Part shown: positions 24,665 through 34,402 of the stretch, one piece after another | Numbering within the stretch: position 1 is the first letter of the stretch | Layout of the letters: the number at the start of each line of letters is the position of its first letter | Made by a program: the position numbers and the translations under genes | NCBI GenBank assembly: GCA_016288635.1 | Contig: JAEEKZ010000046.1 | Location: 1 to 49,750 of the forward strand | DNA: 49,750 nucleotides | Reading direction: 5' to 3' | Origin: Caryophanales bacterium | GTDB taxonomy: Bacteria; Bacillota_I; Bacilli_A; RF39; UBA660 | The notes under the pieces: model-generated | What the model saw: only the letters and a program-made list of their open reading frames with translations | What the model was told of the DNA's origin: nothing | The model's database searches: none

Positions 24665-27600
24665 TTATCGACTTTCTCCTTCACTTTCGGGTTTTGCAAT
24701 AGAAACTTGCGATAAATATATCCCCTCATCTATTCTTTGAATTATTGTATCTAAATCAACACCATCAGTTAAGTCTTTTTTAATAAATAGTCTAATTTCA
24801 GGCATAACAGTATACGCTTTAAATATATATTTTCTTTGCTCTTTTTTTCTCAATGAATTTCTATATTGCATATCATCTTCAACACGATACCTCGAATCAA
24901 TTGAAGATAGCATTTTATTTGCCTCATTGAGAATCCAACCAGTGTTACTGCGATCAAGTTTAGCTTCATTCCAATTCATATGTTCATTAGATAAAACATA
25001 TATTAACTGCTTTAATGCATTACATTTTGCCGTACTATCTGGAGCTTCAGAAATAAAACCCCAAATAGAATTAATTGCTTCTATACATATTTCATCTGTA
25101 AAATAGTTATATACTTCACTTGTGCTTTCAATATTATACTTAATACATCCAATTCTATTATTCAAATATTTAAACAATAATTCTTGTACTTTTCCTTCAT
25201 TTGCAAATTTTTCAAAGTCAGTAATCATTTCTTTTTTCATACTTTCGATTATTGCCATATTTTTCTTTGCATATTGTAATCTATCAACAATTACAATTGG
25301 TATATTAAAATCTTCTGCAGCTTTAATCGTTTCCTGAAATCTTTTGTTTTGAGGATGAAAGAATCTTGGATCATTTGCATCATCCACGACATAAACAACA
25401 TAATCTGGCTGTCTTTTAACACCATTAGTTATTCTTTCTATAACAATTTCATTATGAGAATGTCTTGTTTTATTAATCAAATGTTTTGGAGAATAAAAAC
25501 CAAATGGATAAGCTCTAGATGTATCATATTTTGCTATTGCTCTATCTGAGTTTAAATCATAATTCCCCATACATAGCATTTCATTTTCTCTATATCCAGT
25601 AAAGCCATAAATCGGATGAAAACTTCTCGCTGGTGCAATCATCTCATTTGATATAAACGTTGTGCAAATGCCATGGTAAGTAGTTTTAGGCCTATTCCAA
25701 TCATTCTTCCAATTTATAGGTTCATGAAATTCTCTATATGCACCCAAAGAGTGTGTTTGCATATTAAAGTCTCCATGAGGCATATATACCGGTACAGAAA
25801 TATGCTGAAAATATTTGTTTTTAAAATCATCACTTATAATATCTTCTTCTTTTGGCTTATATAAACAATCATTATATAGTTTTGCATAATTTGTTCTAAT
25901 AATTGATTCTAATGAATCGTATTTATGTTTATTTGAAATACTAGATTTGCAACTGATAAACATAAATTTTAATTCTTCTTTTGAGGAAGCAAATACATTT
26001 TTTATTTCATTTAAAACTATTTTAATTTCTTTACTCAACTCTGAATCAGTTACAGCTTGCATATCATTACAATATCTATCGCAGATAAATCTTGCCTCTT
26101 CTAATGAAATGCCAAATTTTTTTCGAAAAACCGCTTCTCTTAAATCAAATATATTTAACTGAGGTAAAGAAGCTTCAATAATGCGGAATTTTTCTAAAAC
26201 CAATTCATCATATTCTTTTAACTCATCAAGCGTTTTAATATCATAATAATTGTTTGAATCATTTAATAAACAAATCAACTTTTCCAACAAATCATCATCG
26301 ATTGTATCAACGTTTATTTCTTTTATAATGTTTTCATACTTATGCAAATTTTTAATAACATTACTTATTAAATTAGATCTATCAATTTTAACTTTCTTAG
26401 AATTTATTTTTTTTAATATAACATTTAATACCTTTAATTCAACCTCATTTAAAGCAACTATTCTTTTTTGAATATCTGGATATATTATAAATCTTTGAAG
26501 TTCTTTTTCATCTATAACATCGTATTTATGCGATAAAATCATTGGATTAAGAGTTTGGAAAATCTCATCATTTACGATAAAAAATGATTTAAATTTCTTT
26601 TCAAATTCATCTCTAGTTAAACCAGTTCTTTCAAAATATGCTTTTTTAAGTTCATGGGCTTCTTCTATATTATATCTTCCCCAAAGAATTTCCGAAAATA
26701 CCTTCGACCCACAATGTTCAAAAATAAAATCATATTTTTTGTTTTTAAGTGCATATTCATATAAATGATAATATAGCATTTCATTTTCTCTAAATAAATT
26801 TGGATAATTTAAATCATTCATTATGCTTTCTATGATCTTATCTTCTATTCCAGAGGCTTTCTTTGGAGTAAGAAACCAATAATTAAATGATAATAATAAA
26901 TCATAATATTTATTATTAAAACAATAATTAAAGAAACTTTTATTCTTTCTTATATAAAAAGTAAACTTGTCTCTATGTTCCGTTAAATAATTTGCTAAAT
27001 CGGGATAATATTCGCTTCCAACAAATTTATTAAACACTTTTTCATTAGCACGAAGTAAATAACCAAATTTCTTATATTTTAAGAGATTTTTAAATACAGC
27101 AGGATCATTAGTATCATATACATCTAAGCCCAAATTTTCGATAGCTTGAAGAACCTTTTCTCCATATTTATTCATAATTAAATCATTGCCAATTAAAGAA
27201 TAGCTATAATTATCATTTAATTTAATGATTACATCAACAGCATCATGTTCAATAAGTTTAATTTTTTTTACATCATCTAAATAAATATTTAAATGAATTC
27301 TTTCACTTGATCGAACTGAAGCTATTATTTCATTAATATAACGATTAAAAACATTGTATTCTTGTATTAAAGATGAATCAAATTGAAATAATATTTTAAC
27401 AGATCGTTTCTTCATATAATATTTAAATAATGATTCATTATTTTTACAAATATTAGGGACTGATTCAGAAACATCTATTTCATGCACGAAGGTTTCGAAC
27501 TCTTCACTAGATAATTCCAAAGGATAATTGTAAAATTTAACAAGAATTTTATAATTTTTTTGTTCACGAAAATAATCGGCAAGTATTTTACAACCGCTTA

Positions 27601-28297
27601 CCCCTATATTTACTTTACCAGTTTTAAGTATTGTTTCAATAAATTCACTTTTATATTTATTAACAATATCATCTGTTAATAAACTTGCATCAAAAGACAT
27701 TACTAAGTTGTAATTTTTCCTTTTTAATAATTCTTCAAATAATTCTTTATTATGTCCTAAATTAGAAGGAATGCTATCATATTGCCCTTCTATAGCATCA
27801 GCACACATAGATACCCCTGTTTTTTTAATTAAATTTTTATTAAAGCTAAAAAATTCATCTGAAAAAGCTAATCCCACTTCACCACTTGCTAATAAATATT
27901 TATATAAAAGTTTTGAATCTCCCCAAAAAGCATGTGATATATGTCTAGGCTTTTTTAATCCTTCAATTATTTGACTACCATATTTTTTTAAAAATGTCTT
28001 AGTCATTACTTTAGAACCTATACATTTAAAAGCCGTTCTTAAATCATTCTTTCGAAAATAGTACGCCGCTAAAGCAGAATTCTCTATAGAAGTTTTTCTA
28101 AGATGCTGAGCTAATTGAGTCCCACGGCGTTCTAGTACTTTATCAGTAAAGGCCTGTTCGTTAAAAGAAGCCACTAAATCTATTCTACCTAAAGCTATAC
28201 AAGCATCTAACATTTCTGGATTATTTCTATAAATAATTGACAATGGTATACCATATGGTATTTTTTTAATTTTAGCAATCAACTTGTCATTTATCAT
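24665..28297 (-). CDS. 1210-residue protein of unknown function, helical-repeat body with C-terminal alpha/beta domain
   Basis: There is no signal peptide or membrane helix. Residues 1-about 830 are helical with recurring short units that look like an alpha-solenoid (for example NNESLFKYYMKKRSVKILFQFDSSL, ENEMLYYHLYEYALKNKKYDFIF). Residues about 860-1060 change character: TTYHGICTTFIS (H875), YGFTGY, YDTSRAYPFGFYSPK, HNEIVIERI (E950, E954), then QPDYVVYVVDD and IPIVIVDRLQYA. The YHG and NEIVIE pieces loosely recall H-Y-E ADP-ribosyltransferases, but this is weak. It is the first gene of an operon with the nucleotidyltransferase and shares its leader element with the gene at 7102. Confidence 0.85.
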   Translation of the reverse strand: MINDKLIAKIKKIPYGIPLSIIYRNNPEMLDACIALGRIDLVASFNEQAFTDKVLERRGTQLAQHLRKTSIENSALAAYYFRKNDLRTAFKCIGSKVMTKTFLKKYGSQIIEGLKKPRHISHAFWGDSKLLYKYLLASGEVGLAFSDEFFSFNKNLIKKTGVSMCADAIEGQYDSIPSNLGHNKELFEELLKRKNYNLVMSFDASLLTDDIVNKYKSEFIETILKTGKVNIGVSGCKILADYFREQKNYKILVKFYNYPLELSSEEFETFVHEIDVSESVPNICKNNESLFKYYMKKRSVKILFQFDSSLIQEYNVFNRYINEIIASVRSSERIHLNIYLDDVKKIKLIEHDAVDVIIKLNDNYSYSLIGNDLIMNKYGEKVLQAIENLGLDVYDTNDPAVFKNLLKYKKFGYLLRANEKVFNKFVGSEYYPDLANYLTEHRDKFTFYIRKNKSFFNYCFNNKYYDLLLSFNYWFLTPKKASGIEDKIIESIMNDLNYPNLFRENEMLYYHLYEYALKNKKYDFIFEHCGSKVFSEILWGRYNIEEAHELKKAYFERTGLTRDEFEKKFKSFFIVNDEIFQTLNPMILSHKYDVIDEKELQRFIIYPDIQKRIVALNEVELKVLNVILKKINSKKVKIDRSNLISNVIKNLHKYENIIKEINVDTIDDDLLEKLICLLNDSNNYYDIKTLDELKEYDELVLEKFRIIEASLPQLNIFDLREAVFRKKFGISLEEARFICDRYCNDMQAVTDSELSKEIKIVLNEIKNVFASSKEELKFMFISCKSSISNKHKYDSLESIIRTNYAKLYNDCLYKPKEEDIISDDFKNKYFQHISVPVYMPHGDFNMQTHSLGAYREFHEPINWKNDWNRPKTTYHGICTTFISNEMIAPARSFHPIYGFTGYRENEMLCMGNYDLNSDRAIAKYDTSRAYPFGFYSPKHLINKTRHSHNEIVIERITNGVKRQPDYVVYVVDDANDPRFFHPQNKRFQETIKAAEDFNIPIVIVDRLQYAKKNMAIIESMKKEMITDFEKFANEGKVQELLFKYLNNRIGCIKYNIESTSEVYNYFTDEICIEAINSIWGFISEAPDSTAKCNALKQLIYVLSNEHMNWNEAKLDRSNTGWILNEANKMLSSIDSRYRVEDDMQYRNSLRKKEQRKYIFKAYTVMPEIRLFIKKDLTDGVDLDTIIQRIDEGIYLSQVSIAKPESEGESR

Positions 28298-28301
28298 ACC
28301 A

Positions 28302-28318
28302 ACACGTCCTTTACTTTA
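28302..28318 (-). promoter_or_regulatory. 17-base leader element shared with the gene at 7102
   Basis: Minus strand TAAAGTAAAGGACGTGT, identical to 7108-7124, containing the ribosome site AAAGGA. It ends four bases before the ATG. Confidence 0.6.
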
Positions 28319-28332
28319 ATACCTTTCTTATG

Positions 28333-28360
28333 TTAAAATTATAACATAGTAAGATATAAA
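28333..28360 (+). promoter_or_regulatory. Putative promoter of the MgtC-family gene
   Basis: TTAAAA, 16 bases, TATAAA. A modest match, supported mainly by position. Confidence 0.35.
28338..28346 (-). promoter_or_regulatory. Extended -10 promoter of the 1210-residue protein operon
   Basis: Minus strand TGTTATAAT. No good -35 is seen, which is common with an extended -10. It overlaps the divergent mgtC promoter region. Confidence 0.45.
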
Positions 28361-28387
28361 ATACTACAAGATAGTGAGGTAGATTAT

Positions 28388-29104
28388 ATGGGGATTGACG
28401 TTTTTCTTACAAGAATTTTAGTGTGCTTCATACTAAGTGTGCTTGTAGGTATTGAAAGACAATTAAGACACAAGATGGTCGGAGTTAGAACCAATGTATT
28501 AGTTGCTCTAGGAGCATTCATGTTTAACTGGATGGCTTTCTCTTGTGACATTCCAGATAGAACAAGGGTTGCTTCTCAGATAGTATCTGGTATAGGTTTC
28601 TTAGGTGCCGGTTTTATTATTAAAGATGGAAGCAGAATTAAAGGATTGAACACCGCAGCAACACTTTGGTGTGTAGCGGCAATTGGAGTTCTAACATCAA
28701 CCGGTATGATTGCAGAATCCTGTGTTGGCACATTAATGGTATTATTATCCAATATTATTTTAAGATTTATATCTCAATCAATATCTGAAAAAGTTAAAAA
28801 AGAACAACTTGAAATATGTACTGTTAAAATAACGTGTGAAAAAGAAAATGAATCTAATGTAAGAAACTCAGTAGTAAATTACTGCGAAGATTATTCACTT
28901 AGCCTAAGTTCTCTTGGTAAAAAAGAAACAGCATCAGGAAGTATTAAATTAGAAGTTCGCATCATTACAACAAGAGCAAATGTTGTTGAAGAAATGATAA
29001 AAAATATTGGTATACAAACAGGACTTTCTTCAATTGAATGGAAACACGAAAAGGTTACCGATGATTGTGATGATTTACCAATTGATTATGATGAGGACAT
29101 TTAA
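28388..29104 (+). CDS. mgtC: MgtC/SapB family membrane protein
   Basis: 238 residues. The family motifs are clear: VGIERQLRHKMVGVRTNVLVALGA, SGIGFLGAGFIIKDG and GLNTAATLWCVAAIG. Four to five membrane helices fill residues 1-130. The C-terminal cytoplasmic domain (residues about 140-230) is ACT-like in length and pattern, as in longer members. The family is linked to magnesium limitation and virulence in some bacteria; many commensal members are uncharacterised. The leader is short, so no magnesium riboswitch is present. It is a single gene, divergent from the 1210-residue operon, and shares a two-way terminator with the next gene. Confidence 0.93.
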   Translation: MGIDVFLTRILVCFILSVLVGIERQLRHKMVGVRTNVLVALGAFMFNWMAFSCDIPDRTRVASQIVSGIGFLGAGFIIKDGSRIKGLNTAATLWCVAAIGVLTSTGMIAESCVGTLMVLLSNIILRFISQSISEKVKKEQLEICTVKITCEKENESNVRNSVVNYCEDYSLSLSSLGKKETASGSIKLEVRIITTRANVVEEMIKNIGIQTGLSSIEWKHEKVTDDCDDLPIDYDEDI

Positions 29105-29134
29105 AAAGCATAAGATTTAACTTATGCTTTTTTT
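29103..29134. terminator. Two-way terminator between mgtC and the 1195-residue gene
   Basis: AAAAGCATAAG-ATTTAA-CTTATGCTTTTTTT works in both directions. Both stop codons lie within or at its edge. Confidence 0.85.
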
Positions 29135-32100
29135 ATTGCTTGACTATAAGCTCCATTTACTAATACTTCTCTATTAGCTTCCAGTTTTTCTAAATAAACA
29201 TTAAATTCATCTAATGATGCTTTATTATTGGAACGACTATTTATAATTTTTGAAACAACAGTACCATCTAATGTTAATGCACAATAGAAATCTTCTCCTA
29301 CATAACCAACTAATAAATCTTGCCCCACATTAACATTTACCTCTTCAATTGATTTTCCATCGAGCATTTGACTCATTGACTCTATCCTTTGAATAGAATC
29401 TATTAAATCATCATAAACTAGTAATTTGACTTTATCTCTTTGAGGAGTATAAATTTCTACTTTATCGCTTCCTAAAGATATTGGCGTTAAATATGATCTA
29501 TTATTATGCCCCGCTAACAAAATAGGCTGAACGGCTATATCATGAGAAATATTGCCAAGGCCTTTAGTAATAGATAACATATGTAAATTTACTCTATTCG
29601 TTGTTATTCCTGCCATTGCATAATATGGAGAAACAATAACGTTTTCTATTGGATATTTACTATCACTAGTTGCTTGAACAAGATATTTTGATATTAGCTG
29701 ACATGCTTCAACAACATCGCTATTTGTATATTCATCACTTAAACTAAATCTTAATTCATTAAGAAATACTGTATTACCATTTCTAAATCCTGTTACTCTA
29801 CTAACTAGTTCTCCATTTTTAGGATTAACAAATCGTATATGAAAACCATTTTTATCAAGTGCAGCAAATCGAAATAAACTATCTGCAAATCCACCTATTC
29901 TCATACATGATTCTGTTCTTTCACCATAATCAAGATTCATGGGATTAGTAACATTACCCACCACTATATTCATTGTTTTACCACTAGATAACTCAAAATC
30001 TTTATCACAAGGTGGAACAGTTATTTTGTTTCTCCTATACATTTCAACATATATTTTAGCTGTTTCAGCTAATTTCTCCATCTTTGTATAACGAGATTTA
30101 TATGGCTGAGGATCTGTTAAAATAATACGAAAATCTTCTTTACCAAACAGTTTTTCATAACATTTAAAACTTGGGGAAAATGCTGTTGTTACATCCAGTA
30201 AATATGCTAGAGAAATCATTTTCTCTGCTTTTTTATTTAATTCATCTTCACTAAGATTAGGATATTTATTTCTTATTAATTCTCTCCTACTATTAAGAGC
30301 AAATTGATAAATCATATCAAAACGCATAATAAATGATGCGATAATTGCAGAACTTGTTAACAAATCCGCTCTAGAGGAAATATTATCCAATTTATATCCC
30401 CACCCTAACATCTTATATTTATTTAAATAACCGATTAATAATTTCATAACATTAGGGTTACTAAATATTCCTTTAGTTAATAGTTTTGGTTCTAATTCAG
30501 AAATAACTTCCATAACTAATTCATTAGGATTATCTAAAGATATTTTTCTGTCAAAACTAATTCTCTTTTGATTATAAATTAATGCATTTTTTATATTGTT
30601 TATTCTTTTCTTTAAGAAACTATAGAATATACCAATTGCTCTATTATCTGGTTTATCTCCTATTGCATTGGGGTTTTTATTAAAAATAATTAATTGTTTT
30701 AATAATGAATCATTCTTTAATATAGCAATTTCACTTTCGTTAAGATCATCTATTGAATTTTTTAATTCCAGCTTTACTGCTTTATAGATTTCTTCTATAT
30801 CATTATTTACAAAAATATATTTAATCATTTGATTAACATTATATGTTTCTTTTGTAACTAATTTTCTTTGAGCAGCTGTCTCTTTCTTACTATATTCACT
30901 TCTTTCAATAGTTATATATTCATTAGTAATTTCATGAAGAATGTCCATCATCTCAGGAACATTTAATAGCAAATTAATAAACTCACTATAATTAACCTGT
31001 TTACCATCATAAAACTTTCCAATTAGATTTACTTGTTTTTCATTTTTCTTATTCAAGATATCATCAAGAACGCTTCCTACATCTATTCTATTGTCAATAT
31101 TTTTAAACAATTCTTGAAGTTTGTCCATTTTCTTTTCCGCTATAGCAATTAATATATCATGGAAAATACTCATAACCTGTCTATTCTTATTTGCAAAATT
31201 TCTTTGAACAAAACTATTAATAATGTCGTTTAAAGTATTATCATCTAAACTTGCATATTCCACTTTCATTAAGTCAAGAATATTCTCAAGAGTATCTTTG
31301 TCTAACTTCAATATATTTCTAAAATTCTTTTTAAACAAAAATCTCAACGCCAACATATCATAACGCTCAACAACTAGTTTTAGATTTTCTTCGGATACTT
31401 GGTAATAAGTTGCAAAGTCTTTGATTAAAGGCAAGAATTTATCATCATAACCAACTGACTTATTTATACGATCTTGATATCTTCCATCAACTAAAACACT
31501 TACTTTACCCTTAATATCGTGAATATAACTTAAACTATGTAGTATTATTTCTAAATTAGATTCTTGCTTTAAGAAATATATTATATGTGACTGAGGGATT
31601 TTATTGAAAAGCGCATCAAGCACTCTCAAGCATTCAGACAATCCATATTGATTATATAATTTTTCAAATACTATTGTGGCATTATTAGCGAAAACCATTC
31701 TTGCATTTAAGGAATTTAAATTATTAATTAAATAAATTAAAGCATCCGGTGTAAAATTTTTTAAATTATTAATTAAATCTAAAGATTTACCACTACTACG
31801 AATAGAACCTTCAACTTCATCTAATGTTACTTGTGTAGATTTATCGTGAGTTAAATAAGAAGTTTTGCCTTTAGTCCCCAATTTTTGATAATACTTATTA
31901 ACCAATTCTTGATTTTTAAAGCCTCTTACAATCTCAGCTCTATTTTTATCCTTTATTAATGACCAATATCTATTTAAATATTTTTCTCTTAATTCATCAC
32001 TATCTAGTGATTTGATTATTAGATACGCATTATGAATGCCCTTATCAAGATATTTACTTTTAATGCTATCATTTTTTAAACTTGCAATTACCCTTGCATG

Positions 32101-32709
32101 ATGCCTTGAAGGAATCATCGACAAATTATCAAGTTTCAATTGATCTGATGATAATGAACACAATAATTTCGCTTTTTTATCATTATTTAATTTAAAAAAT
32201 GGATTCTTTATAAAATTAATTTTAAATCTATCATTATCTAGGCAAGATATTGCATTCAAAAAAGCATTGTCATACTCTGGCCTAGGGATTAACATTCTTT
32301 GTAACTCAGGATACATTTTAACGATTAAGTTTGCATCATTAATATTTTTTGTAACATCCACCAAAAATTTTTCTAAATGGCCAAAATTATTCCAAAAATG
32401 AGTTAATACATATATTGCATCATTAACATCAAAAATATATTTTCCGGTCACCCAAAAATCATTATTAACTCGTGGATTATTGCTCAAATAAGTATGCATC
32501 TCATTATCTTCAAAAATACTCAACTTGTGTTTGGATAAAAAATCCACAAATGTCTCAAAAATACTATTAATGTTTTCTCTATTAACCTTATTAACCTGAT
32601 TTAAAATATATACCTTTTCTTCAACACTAAGAGTTCTTAATCCTTCGTGATTAAATAGATCGTGTTCTAAAATATAATCAATTTTCTTAATAATTTCTTT
32701 TTCTTCCAT
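29122..32709 (-). CDS. 1195-residue cytoplasmic protein of unknown function
   Basis: I do not recognise the family. No signal or membrane segment is present. Residues 1-about 900 are helical, Asn/Lys/Leu-rich, and look like irregular helical repeats. The C-terminal about 270 residues differ: GERTESCMRIGGF, GFHIRFVNP, SRVTGFRNGNTVFLNELRFS, and IENVIVSPYYAMAG form an alternating alpha/beta pattern with one prominent cysteine, as in a catalytic domain. The layout (long helical body, C-terminal alpha/beta domain) is like the 1210-residue protein nearby, but I see no sequence match between them. AGGTGGTGA precedes the ATG. It is a single-gene unit with its own promoter. Confidence 0.85.
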   Translation of the reverse strand: MEEKEIIKKIDYILEHDLFNHEGLRTLSVEEKVYILNQVNKVNRENINSIFETFVDFLSKHKLSIFEDNEMHTYLSNNPRVNNDFWVTGKYIFDVNDAIYVLTHFWNNFGHLEKFLVDVTKNINDANLIVKMYPELQRMLIPRPEYDNAFLNAISCLDNDRFKINFIKNPFFKLNNDKKAKLLCSLSSDQLKLDNLSMIPSRHHARVIASLKNDSIKSKYLDKGIHNAYLIIKSLDSDELREKYLNRYWSLIKDKNRAEIVRGFKNQELVNKYYQKLGTKGKTSYLTHDKSTQVTLDEVEGSIRSSGKSLDLINNLKNFTPDALIYLINNLNSLNARMVFANNATIVFEKLYNQYGLSECLRVLDALFNKIPQSHIIYFLKQESNLEIILHSLSYIHDIKGKVSVLVDGRYQDRINKSVGYDDKFLPLIKDFATYYQVSEENLKLVVERYDMLALRFLFKKNFRNILKLDKDTLENILDLMKVEYASLDDNTLNDIINSFVQRNFANKNRQVMSIFHDILIAIAEKKMDKLQELFKNIDNRIDVGSVLDDILNKKNEKQVNLIGKFYDGKQVNYSEFINLLLNVPEMMDILHEITNEYITIERSEYSKKETAAQRKLVTKETYNVNQMIKYIFVNNDIEEIYKAVKLELKNSIDDLNESEIAILKNDSLLKQLIIFNKNPNAIGDKPDNRAIGIFYSFLKKRINNIKNALIYNQKRISFDRKISLDNPNELVMEVISELEPKLLTKGIFSNPNVMKLLIGYLNKYKMLGWGYKLDNISSRADLLTSSAIIASFIMRFDMIYQFALNSRRELIRNKYPNLSEDELNKKAEKMISLAYLLDVTTAFSPSFKCYEKLFGKEDFRIILTDPQPYKSRYTKMEKLAETAKIYVEMYRRNKITVPPCDKDFELSSGKTMNIVVGNVTNPMNLDYGERTESCMRIGGFADSLFRFAALDKNGFHIRFVNPKNGELVSRVTGFRNGNTVFLNELRFSLSDEYTNSDVVEACQLISKYLVQATSDSKYPIENVIVSPYYAMAGITTNRVNLHMLSITKGLGNISHDIAVQPILLAGHNNRSYLTPISLGSDKVEIYTPQRDKVKLLVYDDLIDSIQRIESMSQMLDGKSIEEVNVNVGQDLLVGYVGEDFYCALTLDGTVVSKIINSRSNNKASLDEFNVYLEKLEANREVLVNGAYSQAIKKA

Positions 32710-32728
32710 TTAATCACCACCTATTATA

Positions 32729-32756
32729 ATTATAAAACAAGAATATAAAAAAACAA
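32729..32756 (-). promoter_or_regulatory. Promoter of the 1195-residue gene
   Basis: Minus strand TTGTTT, 16 bases, TATAAT. The -35 lies in the tail of the preceding terminator. Confidence 0.55.
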
Positions 32757-32781
32757 ACATGATTGAATCACATTTGTTTTA
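32749..32781 (-). terminator. Terminator of the M29 peptidase/DUF4186 operon
   Basis: Minus-strand ACAAA..TGAT-TCA-ATCA..TTTGT with a two-base internal mismatch, then a T run. Confidence 0.6.
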
Positions 32782-33133
32782 TTTCTCTTACTATCCATTC
32801 CATAAGAATATTAACTATATTTATAACTTCTTCCTCAGTTAGTTTTCTTCCCTTGGGTATATGATACCATTTTTCTAAACATCCTCTACAGCAACAAGCA
32901 CAAGCATGTTGAGCAATAAAAATGGGATGAACTTTTCTCATAGGAGTTTGTTTTCCGTCATTTAGAATTTCTTTGGGAGCAATTCTTTTTGTTATCAATT
33001 CTATTCCATCTTGCCTTATTTTATTAATTCCTTTTTCCTGAACATATTCTTTCATCTTTTTATTAAGATGAAAGGAACCTCTAAATTTAGACTTACTTAA
33101 TCTATCTAAAATACTAAATTGTGAAGTTTCCAT
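32768..33133 (-). CDS. DUF4186 family protein
   Basis: 121 residues matching DUF4186 over its full length: FRGSFHLNKKMKEYVQEKG, NDGKQTPMRKVHPIFIAQHA, CACCCRGCLEKWYHIPKGR and a final tryptophan helix. The cysteine cluster suggests metal binding. The function of the family is not known to me. The start overlaps the end of the aminopeptidase gene by 20 bases in another frame. The next ATG would cut into the conserved domain, so the overlapping start is preferred. It is co-transcribed with the peptidase. Confidence 0.9.
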   Translation of the reverse strand: METSQFSILDRLSKSKFRGSFHLNKKMKEYVQEKGINKIRQDGIELITKRIAPKEILNDGKQTPMRKVHPIFIAQHACACCCRGCLEKWYHIPKGRKLTEEEVINIVNILMEWIVREIKQM

Positions 33134-34313
33134 CTTTAAATATCACTACTTCTTTACCATCAGTTGTTGTTGCAACAATTGATAGATCACTTGTACCAAT
33201 CATAAAATCCACATGTGTAAGAGAATCATTAATACCATGTTCTCTTAAATCATCAACTGACATATCAAGCCCAGACTCAATACATTCAGGAAACCCAGCC
33301 CCTAAAGCCAAATGACATGATGCATTTTCATCAATTAATGTTGTATTAAAGATAGTTTTCATATTTGATATTGGTGAATCATAATTAACTAGTGCACATT
33401 CTCCCAAATAACATGAATATTGATCAGCGTTAATTATTCCCTCTAAGACATCTTTTCCAACTTTTGCATCACATGATACCGCCTTTCCATCTTCAAAAGT
33501 AATATTAAATTCATCAATAACACATCCATTATAATTAAGCGGTTTAGATGAATAAACAATTCCATGAGTCTTTAAATAATGTGGACTAGAGAAGACTTCA
33601 TAACTTGGCATATTAACAATGTGTCCGTTAGAGCCAACATAATCATACTTATAATTATTTGGTAATTCCAAATATAAATCAGTACCCAAAGAATTAGTAT
33701 AATGTAATTCTTTAATCTTTAAATTATTTAACTTACTTGCAACATTTCTATTTCTATTAGTTAGCTCTTCCCATTTGTTTATTGGGCTATCAAAATTACA
33801 CAAACACATATCCATGATAGAATCGTATAATTCTTGATAGGCATTACTACTATTTGGGAATACATTCTTTGCCCATATCTCATTTGGATAAGCAATAATT
33901 AACCATGATATAGCATCAATAGCCTGTTTTTGTTTGTATATAGGCTTAGTAGATCTTTCTATTCTTTTTGCTTCATTAAATATATTAACATCAATATCAT
34001 CCATTAAACCTGGTATTTCTGATTCAATTATTAAAAATGCTGCATCTTCTTTAGCATATTCATCCCAAACAGAAGCATTAAATAATTGTTCATTTGCTAT
34101 CTCTTCAAAAGATGCATTTTTTAAAATATCATGTTTTTTGTATGAGGCAATATCCTCAAGATGAACATCTATATTTCTTTTTAAGGCCCCTTCACATAAA
34201 CGATTAACAAAATCTTCATTTAATGCTTTCTCATAGTAAATAAACAATTTATTGCTTTTATCAAAATTTAAACATTTATCTAAAACTAGTTCTATATACT
34301 TGTCTTCTTTCAT
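33114..34313 (-). CDS. M29 family aminopeptidase (AmpS/PepS type)
   Basis: About 399 residues from the ATG at 34313, chosen because AAGGAGAT lies four bases before it. The track's start nine codons upstream would contain this ribosome site. The metal-ligand motifs of family M29 are visible: NMPSYEVFSSP, YLGECALV, CHLALGAGF and LTHVDFMIGT. The enzyme removes N-terminal residues from peptides in the cytoplasm using two metal ions. DUF4186 follows with a 20-base overlap. Confidence 0.93.
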   Translation of the reverse strand: MKEDKYIELVLDKCLNFDKSNKLFIYYEKALNEDFVNRLCEGALKRNIDVHLEDIASYKKHDILKNASFEEIANEQLFNASVWDEYAKEDAAFLIIESEIPGLMDDIDVNIFNEAKRIERSTKPIYKQKQAIDAISWLIIAYPNEIWAKNVFPNSSNAYQELYDSIMDMCLCNFDSPINKWEELTNRNRNVASKLNNLKIKELHYTNSLGTDLYLELPNNYKYDYVGSNGHIVNMPSYEVFSSPHYLKTHGIVYSSKPLNYNGCVIDEFNITFEDGKAVSCDAKVGKDVLEGIINADQYSCYLGECALVNYDSPISNMKTIFNTTLIDENASCHLALGAGFPECIESGLDMSVDDLREHGINDSLTHVDFMIGTSDLSIVATTTDGKEVVIFKDGNFTI

Positions 34314-34359
34314 AACTATCTCCTTTTTAAATATTATCATTAAACATATTTTTTTTAAA

Positions 34360-34394
34360 TAAAAAACTCTAATTCATTATATTGAATTAGAGTT
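34360..34394 (-). terminator. Terminator of the ltaS-like/LCP operon
   Basis: Minus-strand AACTCTAATTCA/TGAATTAGAGTT, a 12-base stem with a 6-base loop and T tail. Confidence 0.88.
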
Positions 34395-34402
34395 TAAACT
34401 GT

